Below are positions 10,836 to 21,965 of a stretch of DNA of 64,000 nt, piece after piece (within the stretch, counting starts at the first letter, position 1; each line of letters starts with the position of its first letter). The DNA lies in assembly GCA_905147135.1 (NCBI GenBank), contig LR990051.1, positions 17,575,115-17,639,114 on the forward strand, written 5' to 3'. The notes beneath the pieces were generated by a model. That model made no database searches. It was not told the DNA's origin and saw nothing but the letters and a program-made list of their open reading frames with translations. A program made the translations under genes and the position numbers. Source of the DNA: Blastobasis lacticolella. Its lineage: Eukaryota > Arthropoda > Insecta > Lepidoptera > Blastobasidae.

Positions 10836-11133
10836 CAGATCATTGATAAAAGTCTGAGCAAACTGACAGCTCAAAGATTATTTTCCATGTCGCATATATT
10901 TTTATTATACTTACATTATTTTGAGGAAAATTAATCGTTGCTTTCATTAACAAGGCCAGAATCTTACTGAGAAGCAAGGTATATCTGATCTGATTGTCTG
11001 ATCAGTCGTTCTGTATCTCCGAAAGTTACTGGCATTTCCTTACCAGCTGTTTCAGGCAACGTGAGTGCTATCACCCCAAGCCTGCTATGCTCCCAATCAG
11101 TACTAGTGGCAGTCAGTACACGTACGTCTCCAA
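10836..11133 (-). pseudogene. Partial tandem duplicate of the SLC22 gene 3' end
   Basis: This block repeats about 11134-11436. Shared stretches include TTACTGGCATTTCCTTACCA, 'CAGCTGTTTCAGGCAAC' and 'CCCAATCAGTACTAGTGGCAG', and both copies start with 'AGATCATT.ATAAAAGTCT' in the 3' flank. It covers the last ~75 codons plus 3' flank. The coding part is broken by indels (for example a shortened segment near 11080 and extra bases near 10890), so it cannot encode a protein. It lies head-to-tail and directly downstream of the intact gene, the usual result of a local tandem duplication. Confidence 0.85.
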
Positions 11134-11207
11134 ACACAGATCATTTATAAAAGTCTATTAGCAAACTGACAATTCAAAGAGTATTTTCACAGTTTTTTGT
11201 TATTAAA

Positions 11208-13007
11208 TTATTCGTAGCTTTCATTAATGTGGCCAGAGTCTTTCTGAACCTTCTTTGAGAGACATGGTATATCCCAGAACGTCTGTTGTCTGATCAATCG
11301 TTCTGCATCCTCGAAAGTTACTGGCATTTCCTTACCAGCTGTTTCAGGCAACATAAGTGCTATCATCCCACACAAGCCCGCTATGCTCCCAATCAGTACT
11401 AGTGGCAGCCAGTACACGTATGTCTCCAAATATGACACCATTGGCGCCAACAAATAGCCAATGAATGCGAAAGTGTGAATCATGGACAGTCCAAAGCCTC
11501 TTACTGACACAGGTAACATTTCCGCACTCCACTGCATCACAGTACTGTACGCCATGTTCATACAGAACCTTGCTACAACGGCACATATAACAGATCCTAA
11601 TACACTACCGACGAATACACTCAGAATACTAAAAACACCTGTAGCAGCCATTGTTACTGCTACCATCCATCTTCTTCCAATTTTGTCCATAATGAAGGCT
11701 AGAATGAATACTGCCGGGAATTCGGTTATAGATATAACAGAAAACGAAACGAAAAAGTCATATTTCAGTTGACCAATGCTTCTGATTAGACCATCAAACA
11801 CTAAAGCACCGGTTGAGTAAACCATGCACACACCAATGAACATGTTCCTCAAAAGAGGCCTTTTCATTAAATCTATCATATTGCCAGCATTCTCTTCTTT
11901 TTTCTGATTCGAAACCGATTGTTTGAATTGTTCTACTAATTTCGGTGATACTATTTTTTTGTTTATTCGTCCAATAGACAGTACTTTTTCGACAGCCTCA
12001 TCTATTCTGTTTCTTGAGAGTAACCACCTTGGACTCTCTGGCAATACGAACGGTACAAGAATGGCTGTAGCAAATGGCAGACTTGTCACTAATAAAACAG
12101 TCTTCCAATGCCCGCAAGCAAGAACCACCCACGGCAACGCTGTCACAGAAATAGTATAGAAAATAGCAAATGAAGCGTTTCCAATCAGAGATCTATATCT
12201 TGGGGCCACATATTCTAAAATAAGGAGATAAAACATTATGCCGCAATTGTCATACGCGATGCCGGCGACGAATCTACATATGGCGAATTCGGTGAAGTTT
12301 GACACAAACATTGTAGCTATACCACCTACTAAACCGAACATAGTGCTCACCAAAGTAGCAGCTAAACGACCAAATCGGTCAGAAATTAATCCGATGACAA
12401 TCCCACCGCATATCGATCCAACGAAGAATATCGATTGAGCTGTAGCTTGATAGCTGTCTTTATCGCACACCCATCCCATTTCACTCGATATTGTCGGATA
12501 AGGTATTTCTGTTTTGTTGAATTCCCATCCGTACTGGCATTTTGTCGTTGGCCAAGATTCGTTCGGCGTCAGCCCTGTCATCAGCACCTCGGTCCAGTTG
12601 GCTTTGTAGGCTTCGCATCTGGAGTATCCGAACCTCCCGCTCGTGTCCGGTGGTATGGCCAAGCTTCTCCGTTCAACATCAGTCAAGTTCTCCAATTCGG
12701 GGATCCAACACCAGTGGTTCGGAGACACTTCTGTCAGGAATAACTGGAGGTAATAGGCGACTACGACGAACGTATAAAACGGGAATGTGGAAAAGAACAA
12801 CATGATCTGGTACAATCCCAATTCGCCGGCCGACGATAGCAAATCATCGAACTCCACTTCTGTATTATCTACTATTCTATTGTCATCAACACAAAACTCT
12901 TCAATTTTACTGTCATTCAGATCATTTTGACTAGATTTATTACTGTTATTTTCTTTACATCTTACAGTTGCACTATTTTTTTCTTCAGATGTCTTCGCCC
13001 CGTCCAT
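11208..13007 (-). CDS. SLC22-type organic cation/carnitine transporter-like protein (MFS)
   Basis: A 599-residue open frame without introns. It matches the SLC22 branch of the major facilitator superfamily: a cytoplasmic N-terminus of about 60 residues, TM1 near 68-92, a large extracellular loop (about 93-185) with Cys residues and four N-glycosylation sites (N107LT, N137WT, N149ES, N164KT), the MFS loop motif SDRFGRL at 209-215, PESPRWLLS at 323-331, a long central cytoplasmic loop (332-385), the second-half repeat DKIGRRW at 441-447, SVRGFG at 501-506 and the family ending LPETAGKEMP at 553-562. Twelve membrane segments are expected. Family members carry organic cations, carnitine or carcinine across the plasma membrane, driven by gradients or facilitated; the substrate here cannot be told. 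The start is favoured by length and by the context AAAATGG. Lack of introns could mean an old retrocopy or simply family gene structure. No clear AATAAA was seen close to the stop. Confidence 0.93.
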   Translation of the reverse strand: MDGAKTSEEKNSATVRCKENNSNKSSQNDLNDSKIEEFCVDDNRIVDNTEVEFDDLLSSAGELGLYQIMLFFSTFPFYTFVVVAYYLQLFLTEVSPNHWCWIPELENLTDVERRSLAIPPDTSGRFGYSRCEAYKANWTEVLMTGLTPNESWPTTKCQYGWEFNKTEIPYPTISSEMGWVCDKDSYQATAQSIFFVGSICGGIVIGLISDRFGRLAATLVSTMFGLVGGIATMFVSNFTEFAICRFVAGIAYDNCGIMFYLLILEYVAPRYRSLIGNASFAIFYTISVTALPWVVLACGHWKTVLLVTSLPFATAILVPFVLPESPRWLLSRNRIDEAVEKVLSIGRINKKIVSPKLVEQFKQSVSNQKKEENAGNMIDLMKRPLLRNMFIGVCMVYSTGALVFDGLIRSIGQLKYDFFVSFSVISITEFPAVFILAFIMDKIGRRWMVAVTMAATGVFSILSVFVGSVLGSVICAVVARFCMNMAYSTVMQWSAEMLPVSVRGFGLSMIHTFAFIGYLLAPMVSYLETYVYWLPLVLIGSIAGLCGMIALMLPETAGKEMPVTFEDAERLIRQQTFWDIPCLSKKVQKDSGHINESYE

Positions 13008-13499
13008 TTTAAAACTGTTAAACAGTCAAACTGTGATAATTAAACTAAACGTTAAATATTTTAGACAACAATTATATAGTTTTCTTTAAGGAAAACGTTC
13101 TGTAACTGGAAAATTACCTACTGCTCAGTAATCTACACCCGGCATAACTAAACAAAATTGCATAAGGCTTATATAAATTAGAGATAAACATTAAACATAC
13201 GCGATGTGTATGTAAACATATGTATTTTTAAGTACCTACTCATAAGGCAAAAATAGAAATTATGTTGGTTTTGTAATTTTTGTTTACAGTGCTCATAATT
13301 ATTGTGATAAGGTTTTTAAGGAAAAGTTATAAATGGAATAATCAGTGAGAACCATTACTGTACCTAACGGTATAAAGACTTTTGTCGGAAAACTGAAAAG
13401 CATCGAGCTAATTTCAATTTGCAGTCAAAGCAGTTCAACTATTTTAAAAGTTGAAATATTGGCGGATAGTTATCCAATATGTTCATCTGGTTGAACAGA
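13008..13499. other. Upstream region of the transporter gene
   Basis: AT-rich 5' flank (gene on the minus strand). It must hold 5' UTR and promoter or a 5' intron, but no TATA or initiator could be assigned with confidence. Confidence 0.3.
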
Positions 13500-13685
13500 T
13501 ATTTGCACATCAGGTAGGCAGGCAGGTCGGTTGGAGATCGCAGTGTTATAAATATAACGATTGAAAACAGTGCTGCCCATTTTCTAGCCTACGGAGACTC
13601 TACATCTTTTGCCTCGAAAACATTAGTCGCATTATAGGTACGACACCCACGAGTGTAAGGGGTTGGTGCTATTGTGCTACAGAAA
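13500..13685 (-). mobile_element. SINE-like family B, truncated
   Basis: Minus-strand copy: 'GGTTGGAGATCGCAGTGTTATAAATATAAC', 'CCTACGGAGACTCTA', 'GTACGACACCCACGAGTGTAAGG', 'GGTTGGTGCTA'. It matches 20226-20420 in reverse. Confidence 0.75.
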
Positions 13686-13844
13686 ATTCTTTATGTAATA
13701 TTTGTTATAAATTAAAGACTCCTATTTCGAAATAACACAGTGATATCTTTATAAATTTCTCATTTATCAATTCGATAATACACACTTCATGTAGTAACAA
13801 AACAACCACCAACAATCCAAAGAAACTTTTCCCCGCACCAAAGG

Positions 13845-13985
13845 TTGTGGAATGAGCTCCCTGGGGAGAGTTCAACATAGACCTTTTCAAGAAAGGGATG
13901 AAATGGATTTCACGGGGTCGGCAGCATGTGACTGATGCCCCTGGTATTGCTAACTTTATATCAGACAAAGGTGGCAAACAAGCAT
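13845..13985 (+). mobile_element. LINE C-terminal/3' tail remnant
   Basis: The plus strand reads like the end of a LINE reverse transcriptase (WNELPGESST.TFSRKG-like), followed by 'CACGGGGTCGGCAGC' and 'GATGCCCCTGGTATTGC', shared with 1450-1592. Confidence 0.55.
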
Positions 13986-14221
13986 GAATAGTAGCCTATA
14001 CTTCCCTTTTTATAAGATGCTCTAGGAAAATAATGGCAGATAACTAGAAACCAAAATGGCTTAAGGCTTATTGTTGCTGCAATTTTGCAATTTGCCACCT
14101 TAGTGCTAGTTATAAAAGTTCTAGACAAGCACCTCCCACTTTACTCCCATTTAAGTATTTTCCATAAAGCTGCCTGCTTGACTAAAAATAGGTAATCTAC
14201 TCATCATCATTTGCCTTTCCG

Positions 14222-14545
14222 TATCCCATTCATTTCGCATCGGCACAGTATGATCAGGTGGTAGAACTCTGGTAGGAGTCCACCTGGATAAGTACCACTG
14301 CCTTATCTGTTTCTGCCGCCAAGCAACAATGCTCGCATTGTTGTGTTCCGGTTTGAAGGATAAGGTAGCTAGCGAAATTACAGGCATGAGGCATTTCATC
14401 TTAGTCCTCACAGTGACAGCGCACCTGCGATTCTGTATTTTTGTTACCTGGAACCTAAATATATGAATAGTACATATTATAGGCGATAGTTACCACCTAC
14501 CATCAGGTGGGCTGTCCGATCGTTTGTCACGGAGTAGCATAAAAA
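14222..14545 (+). mobile_element. LINE 3' tail
   Basis: 'GGCATGAGGCATTTCATCTTAG' (within 14383-14403), 'GACAGCGCACCTGC' and 'CATCAGGTGGGCTGTCCG' recur at 61715-61855. It is a noncoding retroelement end. Confidence 0.55.
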
Positions 14546-15241
14546 AACTGGGTTTTTTTTCGTTCATTCTGATCCGCTAGTATCTCCACGCTCACCTCTC
14601 TCACTGATTTCCCTCATTACGCAATCCATCCATCATTTCTTTGGTCTTCCTCTTCCAATGTATCCAAATTCATATTCAATACCCTTTTGGTGATTAGGCA
14701 TCCTTCTACTACCGGGTGTAAAATATCACACAATATAAACTTATACAAATTGATCAACAGGCTTCTTCTAAAGAAAAATATTCAATTTCCTTTCATGTTT
14801 GCCAATGAATTTAAAGATAAACTTTTTATCCAAGTTAAGCTTTGACCTAACCCGATTTGTAGCGAATGTGTAACTTGACCTTTCCCAAATAGGGTTAGTT
14901 TACACAAATCCCTTTTAGATTTGAAGTGGTCCAATTTGCGATCATAAAATATGCAGATGTTCATTGTCTTGGGTAAAAACACGGTGAAAACTACGGTGTA
15001 GTAGGTATTAAAGCTGAAGTTTAGTTTTTCATTTTAAATTTTATCTGTAGTGTCTCGTAAATGGCTGATATAAATTATGCTATTGTACTTATCTTATTGT
15101 TGAAAGCTGTGAGACAGCCAAATAAAATAAAATAAAATAAATAGGTAGTAAAATACGCCACGATAACTCCATATACAACTACCAATAATCAGGTCAAACA
15201 GTTGTAAACCACCTTGGGGATACAAATAAAATATACCTAGA

Positions 15242-15441
15242 CTAGTGGACCCGGCGCGACTTTGTTCGCGCACGCCTACACTTTACCCTTGCCTTTTTTC
15301 TTGCTTATAAACCTTCCTTATTGTTGAAAACCGCATTAAAATCCGATGCGTAGTTTAAAAGATCTAAGCGTACACAGATACATACATAGATACATAGGGA
15401 CATATGTGCGGGAAGCGACTTTGTTTAATACTATGTATAGA
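15242..15441 (-). mobile_element. Short non-autonomous Helitron
   Basis: On the minus strand it begins A|TCTATACATAGTATTAAAC at 15441 and ends with a hairpin (GCGCGAAC..GTCGCGCC) and CCGGGTCCACTAG|T at 15242. TC start, 3' hairpin, CTAG end and insertion between A and T are Helitron hallmarks. It is only 200 bp and has no coding capacity. Confidence 0.75.
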
Positions 15442-15758
15442 TACTACATCAGATATCAGCTCTCATCATCTAAAGTTACAGTAGCAGACGTAATGTGGGA
15501 CTACCACACCCTTGGGTCACTTGACAGACCCGCCAGCACCCATTGTCATCAACGTAGACCGAATCTGAAGGTGCGACAGGCCCCTGGCTAGATAGAGTGC
15601 ACACCTTTGTGAGTTGTTATTCAGTCCCTACGGTACTCACACTCTACTTTCTTAAATACCACACAGCCATTGATAGACTTTTTCACTGAGCTGAATTACC
15701 AATATTTATTACTCACAATATTCACATTTTATTGCCTACTCAAAATTTTCTATAAATA

Positions 15759-15941
15759 CTAGCCGTTCCCAGCAGCTTTTACCCGTGCGCATTTCGGATC
15801 ACTGAAAACATTTAACTTTCCCACGGAACCCAATTATTTTTCTGGCATAAATAGTAGCCTATATTACTCGGGAATAACGTAGCTTTCTAATAGTGAAAAA
15901 TGTTTTTAAATCGTTTTAGTACTTTTCGAGTTAATTCCTTA
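15759..15941 (-). mobile_element. Helitron 3'-end fragment
   Basis: It starts (plus sense) with ACTAGCCGTTCCCAGCAGC and holds the family text 'TAGTAGCCTATATTACTCGGG'. It is adjoined by another Helitron at 15942, which probably inserted next to or into it. Confidence 0.55.
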
Positions 15942-16190
15942 CTAGCGACCCGCCCCGGCTTCGCGCGTTTTTCTCAGGGATACTCTATTAAAATATGCAT
16001 GTATTAAACATATAACCCTACCTCATTAATCACTCTGTCTATTGGTGAAAACCGCATGAAAATCTTTTCAGTAGATTTTAAGTTTATCACGAACAGACTG
16101 ACAGGCAGACGCAGTATGGAACTTTGTTTTATAATATGTATCACTACAAACAAAAATACAAATCTCTTCTCTTTATAATATTAGTATAGA
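15942..16190 (-). mobile_element. Short non-autonomous Helitron
   Basis: The minus strand begins A|TCTATACTAATATTATAAAG at 16190 and ends with GGGGCGGGTCGCTAG|T at 15942. Internal text 'TGGTGAAAACCGCATGAAAATC' is typical of lepidopteran copies. Confidence 0.75.
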
Positions 16191-16443
16191 TTGTTGGATG
16201 TGTGTTCATTGATAGGCGGCACATCTTGAATTTCCTATGCGCATATACTTCAAAAGAGCCTATCTAACTCTTTTTCCTGAAGAGGGCTGGGAAGCAAACA
16301 CGTTCGAAAGTCAGTGATCATGCAGGTTTGGTACTTATGTTCTTGCTCTACCCATAGTATCTATATAGTGTGTATCCAGTCACAGGAGAAACTTAGGTAC
16401 TGATGTGCTGAATGAGATTTGGAGCGAATACGAACTTCGAACA

Positions 16444-16700
16444 TGGCCGTGTCGTGTCCGGCAAAGTAACAACACCTTATACTCGTGGGTGTCGTACAAG
16501 GCGATTAATGTTTTATTAAAGCAAAATATCTAGAGTCTCCGTAGGCTGAAAAATGGGCAGCGTTTTCCATTGTTATATTTATAACACTGCAATCTCCAAC
16601 ATGCCTGCCGAGCATGGAGATTATGGCAATAACCTTCCCTTTCGTGGGAGAGGCCCTTGGTCCTGCAGTGGACTGTTTTGGGCTGCGATGACGAATTCCG
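16444..16700 (+). mobile_element. SINE-like family B
   Basis: 'GGCCGTGTCGTGTCCGGCAA' through 'GGGTGTCGTACAAGGCG' to 'GGACTGTTTTGGGCTGCGATGACGA'. It is near full length with moderate divergence; the tail is GATGACGA in place of a clean GATGATG. Confidence 0.8.
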
Positions 16701-17679
16701 GCCGAACGTTCGGTAAAAATTAAAAATTCTTCTGAAGTTCGGTTTTTTTTCAATGCGCTTTCTCGAGGCCTTACTGACGCACTCCATAAAGCGCTGTGAA
16801 ACAGTTCGTCCGCAATCGATAATTCGCTCTGAGTTCTTTAGCTCGAATTATTATACTTTTATATACCTTTTACATGTTTTTTACATCTAAAATTGAAAAG
16901 TATTTCACAAGATTTAATAAACTTTTTATTATTATTATTTCTTATTTTTATTACCTACATCATTAGATCTTGTGAATTCTACGCCCCTAGAATTATTTAC
17001 CTGAATCGTATCTCTAGAGGACCCTGAGAGGAAATTCTTGTAGGCAGCAATCCCGTTATGCAGATTGTAGAGCCCAATATACCTACGCCGCCAAGCCGGT
17101 CAGCATCTTGTAGGCTCTCTCCTAGGCCCCTATTTTTAATGCCTCGATTCGAACGGTTTTCAATTTATATTTTCGGCATACTTAAATACTTTTTAAATCA
17201 CATTTATTTATTTATTCGTATGGCAAAAATACAATATACGAGAAACAAATTCAACTACAAATTTAAATTAAGCGAAGTCAGCCATTCAATTGCTACACTA
17301 AGGGTGATCAAGTCCTCACATTAGCAACACCGAAAGAGTATGGTTCAAAAATAGGGAAAATAAGCGTCATGCATGAAAATCTCGAATTTTTCATGCCGAA
17401 AATTAAAATTGAAAACTACTTTCGAATCGAGGCGAGCGCTTCTAAAATGGGGCCGCGACTAGTTTAATAATACAAAGAGACAAGATTTGTATTCTTGGAT
17501 TTTTGTTTGTAATTAATAAAGTCAAAAACTACTTCACTGATTTAAAAATTCCTTCAGAAATAGAATGCTACATTATCAGTGAGTGGGAAAGTTAATTGTT
17601 TATAGAGATCCGAACAGCACGCGGATGGAAACCACTGAGTACGGCAAGTGATATCATACGCAAACCGACTTTGCCTTTT
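16701..17679. other. No gene recognised
   Basis: AT-rich sequence. Short Helitron-like scraps are possible ('TAGAATGCTACATTATCAGTGAG', within 17559-17582); a segment 'GCGTCATGCATGAAAATCTCGA' near 17365 recurs diverged near 19626, so another middle-repetitive family is present. Confidence 0.35.
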
Positions 17680-18060
17680 TTAACCTCCGACTAAAGAAGA
17701 GGGGTGTTAAACGGGCTAGGGCTCTGTGTCGGCGTGTCTCATGTCTGGCACCCCAGCTCCCGAACGGATGCGGATGCGGTTTTTAATCCCTGGAGGAAAC
17801 AGAGCGGTATTATTACTTTGACGTAGGTATGTCAACTTGGTCGGGGGTTCTCCGACTTTTTCTGTCGGTTAGGGTAATAACCTTCGGGCACGGAACCATA
17901 AAAGACCGACCAAGACGTGTCCGGCCATGTGCAGTGTGGGGTTCCGTAGTTGCCTGTCAATATGCCCGTTTTTCATACTTTCGCGATTGCAAGACTGATT
18001 TTGTGGCGATGATTTTTAAATCACGTTTTACCAGATTTTACCTCGAATATAAACATTAAG
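17680..18060 (+). repeat. Dispersed repeat, family D
   Basis: It begins 'TAACCTCCGACTAAAGAAG' and includes 'AAGACGTGTCCGGCCATGTG' and 'GTGTGGGGTTCCGTAG'. The central part recurs, diverged, at 21865-21965. A 76-residue open frame inside has no family resemblance. Element class unknown. Confidence 0.5.
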
Positions 18061-18699
18061 CTTCGGGCATACGAAAAAATGTTTGACACTTGTTTTAAAA
18101 TGTCAAAAACACCTTCGGGAAGAGAATCACTTTCGCGACGGTACTTTCGTAAATGTACAATCATCTATCTTTTTTATAACCTTACTACGTTGCTAAGTAC
18201 CTAGTTACTTCAACAGAGACAGAGACTTCCAATATGCGAGCTTTACTTTAGAAGCAAAACCCAAGGCCACTGACCCACTTTTGAGCTAAAAAGAGAACTT
18301 TCAAATAGGATAAGCTGAAAATTTTAAATGGAATCGTAACTTTAAAAACTATGTCAAAGTCTATTCCTAGAGCTTGTTATAAGTTTGTTAATTTTTGAAA
18401 GGTTTACTAACTCTGTTTCGAAACGAGGCTTTGACGTCAGTCTAACTTTTAATTCAATTTTATCAAAACACAAGTTCACAACATAAATTTTGTTTGTTAA
18501 AGTTTAAATAAACTTAGCGATTAATAGGTGCGACATCACTATAATGTATTTTTTTTTAAATAATGGTATAATAGATAAATATCAAAATGGTATGTACTCG
18601 TATCTTCGTCCACCAATAACGCGATATTCTTATAAGAACTATAGCATACGATGTCAGGGGAAAGGGTCTGTAATAAATAATTATAATAATAAATATTCG

Positions 18700-18947
18700 T
18701 GGACAAATTCACACAGCGCCATCTAGCCCCAAACTAAGCAAAGCTTGTACTATGGGTGCTAGATAACTGATATACTACTTAAATACTTTTTTAAATACAT
18801 ACTTATGATACATAGAACACCCAGACCCGTAACAGAAATTATAATTCATCATTTCAATTTCTGCCTTGCCGGGAATCGAACCCGGGACCTCTTGCGTGGC
18901 AGACCGGCCACGAATGAATGTTGACCATTGTACCACTCAGGTGTTCA
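18700..18947 (-). mobile_element. tRNA-derived SINE, family C
   Basis: On the minus strand: 'CACCTGAGTGGTACAATGG' (A-box region), 'GGGTTCGATTCCCGGC' (B box at about 18866-18881), then 'GAAATTGAAATGATG', and near the 3' end 'GGGGCTAGATGGCGCTGTG'. Other copies or fragments are at 20940, 27299, 56515 and 59340. The match to the B box is perfect, but the flanks and the missing acceptor pairing argue against a functional tRNA gene. Confidence 0.75.
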
Positions 18948-19094
18948 TTGCTCGTGTGTCCCTGCTGACAGATGATGAGGCTGCGGCGAAGCAGCTGTTC
19001 CCTAACTGATTGTACGGGTCAAATGGTCAGACGGGTCAAATGGTGCTGCACGTAAAAAGCAAATACTACACAAAATAGGAATGAAAAGATCCGG

Positions 19095-19195
19095 TTGAAT
19101 CACATATAAAGGTAGGGCATCGCCGCATAATGCCAAAGATTGGACGAAGCGGTAAATGGGACCATGGCAGAAGCCGGGACTCTAGGATGATGATT
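19095..19195 (+). mobile_element. RTE-like LINE 3' tail, decayed
   Basis: 'ATGCCAAAGATTGGACGAAG', 'CATGGCAGAAGCCGGGACT' and a final GGATGATGATT align with the 3' end of the LINE at 4020-4239, with an internal deletion. Confidence 0.55.
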
Positions 19196-20225
19196 ACGAT
19201 GACCCTACGCCAAGAAATGAAAACAATTCATTGCAAAAATACAAACAACACACCGCTATTCTTCTTCAGCCTAACGGTAAATCCCGGTTGAACGGCTAAA
19301 GATAAATCTGCCACTCAGGGTCCGCTCTTCTACTAGGAAAGTGCTATCTGATTTACTGTAAGCGGTTTCCTAAGAATCCCTAATTAAACATTGGTTGTGT
19401 TTTGGCTTTTACGTGCGGTGACCGTCTGTTCCGCAAAGCTCGCTATGGGTTCGCCAGAGCCTAGTTAATCTGTCAGCGGGGGGATCGCAAGCAGGGGCTC
19501 AATTTTTTAACTACTAGCCTCGAGTTGGACGGTTTTCAATTATGATGTTTGGTTAGAAAAAGTGAATATTTCTGAAAAAATGTTGGCAACACCGACAGCG
19601 GACGGCACAAAAAAAAGGAAAAATCAGCGTCATGCATCAAAATGTTGAGCTTACCTGATAAAAATAAATACTTAAATCCCTTCAACTCGATGGGCAAGTT
19701 GAGTTTAAATCAGTCTCAGAGCTTAAGTTCAAATAGGGCCCTAGGTGAGGTTGGCTTAGGCCAGGGATGGTGTAAGGGCCCCATACCCTCCTAACCCCAT
19801 AGACAACACAACCTTACCAATAATTAATCCTCAAACTTGAATCTAAAATACCTCCAATAGCATACCAAAAGCCAAATTTAATAAGAAAGATCGTCTAACA
19901 CGTCAATATTCGAATATTTGTAAAGGAATGTTCGGTCTATGCACCCTTACCCGATAAATATTTATAACTTCCCCACAATGCCTTCGCATTCCACAGGAGC
20001 ACGAAAATACCTTCAATATTGCTGGAATTGGTGAGATATCAACCAGTTTAATAGGCGCTGAATATTAGAGAAAGTTCGTCGAATTCTCATAAGGTCTACT
20101 TCTACTGGTTAAATACTTATGCAATGTAAACCTTCGCGTACGGAGTGGAGTGTGACATAAGTCAGTTGTGGAAAATGTAATAAAGAGCGGAGTCTGTTTA
20201 TCGTTTTGTATGTTTATAAACAGCC
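19196..20225. other. No gene recognised
   Basis: Mixed sequence with no supported gene. A block near 19500-19640 echoes 17150-17400 ('CGGTTTTCAATT', 'GCGTCATGCAT..AAAT'), so part is repetitive. Confidence 0.35.
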
Positions 20226-20497
20226 GTTTAGCCGTGTGGTGTCCGGCAGAGTAGAATAGCACCAACCCCTTACACTCATGGGTGTCGTACAAGGCGACTA
20301 ATGTTTTCGAGGCGAAAGATCAAGAGTCTCCGTAGTCTGGAAAATGGGCAGCAGCATTTTCCATTGTTATATTTAAACACTGCGATCTCCAACCCGCCTG
20401 CCAAGCGTGTAGATTATGGCAATAACCTCCCCTTTCGTGGGAGAGGCCCTAAGTCCTGCAGTGGACTATAACGGGCTGTGATGATGATGATGATGTT
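20226..20497 (+). mobile_element. SINE-like family B, reference copy
   Basis: About 270 bp starting 'GCCGTGTGGTGTCCGGCAGA', with 'GGTGTCGTACAAGGCGACTA', 'CTCCAACCCGCCTGCCAAGC' and 'GTCCTGCAGTGGACTATAAC', and ending in ATGATGATGATGATG. Eight copies or fragments occur in the window. I found no clear A/B box, so SINE status rests on length, copy number and the simple tail shared with family A. Confidence 0.8.
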
Positions 20498-20609
20498 TAT
20501 AAAGCTGCAATTACGGTATGCTGCTCCGGTCAGTGCTATAGGAAAAAATGCGACAAACCTCTCTTTTCTACGTCGGACATCCTTGTCAGAGTGGTCGTGG
20601 TTGCGTAAA

Positions 20610-20880
20610 CTAAGTACCTGGAAAGAAGTTCACTGCGTCGCAGACTTTTCCGAAGATTGTTTTCTCAGCGATTTGCTTCCATTTTTGCCGTTTACAGATG
20701 TTGCGAGTACATTGGACCACGGTGGATTCTGTAGCTTGATTTATCAGATCAGTTGGTGATCGGCCCCGTGCCCTCCTGCCTTCGACCTGGCCCTGAATGA
20801 CCAATATCTCCATCGAATTCTCATTACTGGAGATGTAACCAAAGAACTTGAGTATTCGTAACCGCACAGTTGACGAAAGC
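20610..20880 (-). pseudogene. LINE reverse transcriptase C-terminal remnant
   Basis: The minus strand reads RLRILKFFGYISSNENSME, then QVEGRRARGRSPTDLI, the usual end of LINE reverse transcriptases (GH..R...ME..V..G..EG.R.RGR). It is 5'-truncated. The clade is uncertain. Confidence 0.7.
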
Positions 20881-20939
20881 CTGTCTTTAATTGCGAATAA
20901 GCGACGAACCTAGTAGTAGGGAATATATAAAAGATCCAT

Positions 20940-21365
20940 TGATAAATAAATGACTAATATAGTCCAAATACAGCGCCATATAGCCCCAAAGTAAAAATAA
21001 AGTTGTGTTATGGGTTCTATACATCGTGATGAAACCTGCAAATTCAGGCAACTGAATTTTTAACTATGATCCAATCTGGTCAGGTTCCCCTGGTAGCAGG
21101 TAGTCGCTCCACTGTAATTACTTGATCGCCAAATCCTGGATCATGGTCAAGGCGGACCCCGGGCCCTCGTTCTCGAGAGCACAACCGTGACATTAACGCC
21201 AAGATGATTTTTTTTTTATTTATACTTTTAAATACACACCTACTTATTCTATACACCCAGACCCGTAATAGAAATTAAAATTCATTATTTCAATATCTAC
21301 TCGGCCGAGAATTGCACCCGGGACCTATAGCAAACTGGTTAACCAACTGAACCACTCAGATCATC
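20940..21365 (-). mobile_element. SINE family C interrupted by SINE A
   Basis: The 3' part (20940-21016, 'CAGCGCCATATAGCCCCAAA') and the 5' part (21208-21365, with 'GAATTGCACCCGGGACC' and 'ACTGAACCACTCAGATC') belong to one family C element. The stretch between them is a family A SINE on the plus strand. The order of insertion is therefore C first, A later. Confidence 0.75.
21017..21207 (+). mobile_element. SINE family A, 5'-truncated, nested in SINE C
   Basis: It runs from 'ACATCGTGATGAAACCTGC' to 'ACATTAACGCCAAGATGAT'. The tRNA head is missing, as expected from incomplete reverse transcription. Confidence 0.8.
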
Positions 21366-21864
21366 AAAAGTCAGATATGAAAAGACTGTGATTCAGCTAT
21401 CAGTCTCAGTGGTATCTATTCTATTACACATATGATCGTTTAAACTGACTTGTCTTATTTGGTGAACAAACAACGCCCAAAATCACGACTTGCCGTATCA
21501 ATCACTCTAAGTATATTGTATGTAGATGTCGAGAATTATACAAGAAACACATAGAATGTGAATTTCAACGAATACTGCTGCTCATTATCTATTTAAATAC
21601 ATAATTTCCTTGACCAAATAAGACAAGTCAGCATGGACAGATTATATATACTTACATGAATGAATTCACACAGTCGAACCCTTTTCAATCACAAATAAGC
21701 AAACCTGACTAAGAACTAAAATTTATTATCGAGCAATTTCGTGAGGGTAGAGTTTTAGTTTCGATTTGCCTACAATAGGTAAAAGTTTATGATTTAGGTA
21801 CTGACTCTTTGCGATTTCTTTTGCGCTGATGACAGCGAAAGGTAAATTTCGTGCTGACGTCGCG

Positions 21865-21965
21865 TCTGATCAGTAAAAAAACCGACTAAGACATGTCGTG
21901 GTATGTGCAGTGTAGGGTTTCGTTGCCAATCACAATATGCGTGCAAGAGAGGGCTTTGTAATACT
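21865..21965 (+). repeat. Dispersed repeat family D, second copy
   Basis: 'ACCGACTAAGACATGTCG' and 'ATGTGCAGTGTAGGGTTTCG' match 17900-17950. Confidence 0.45.
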
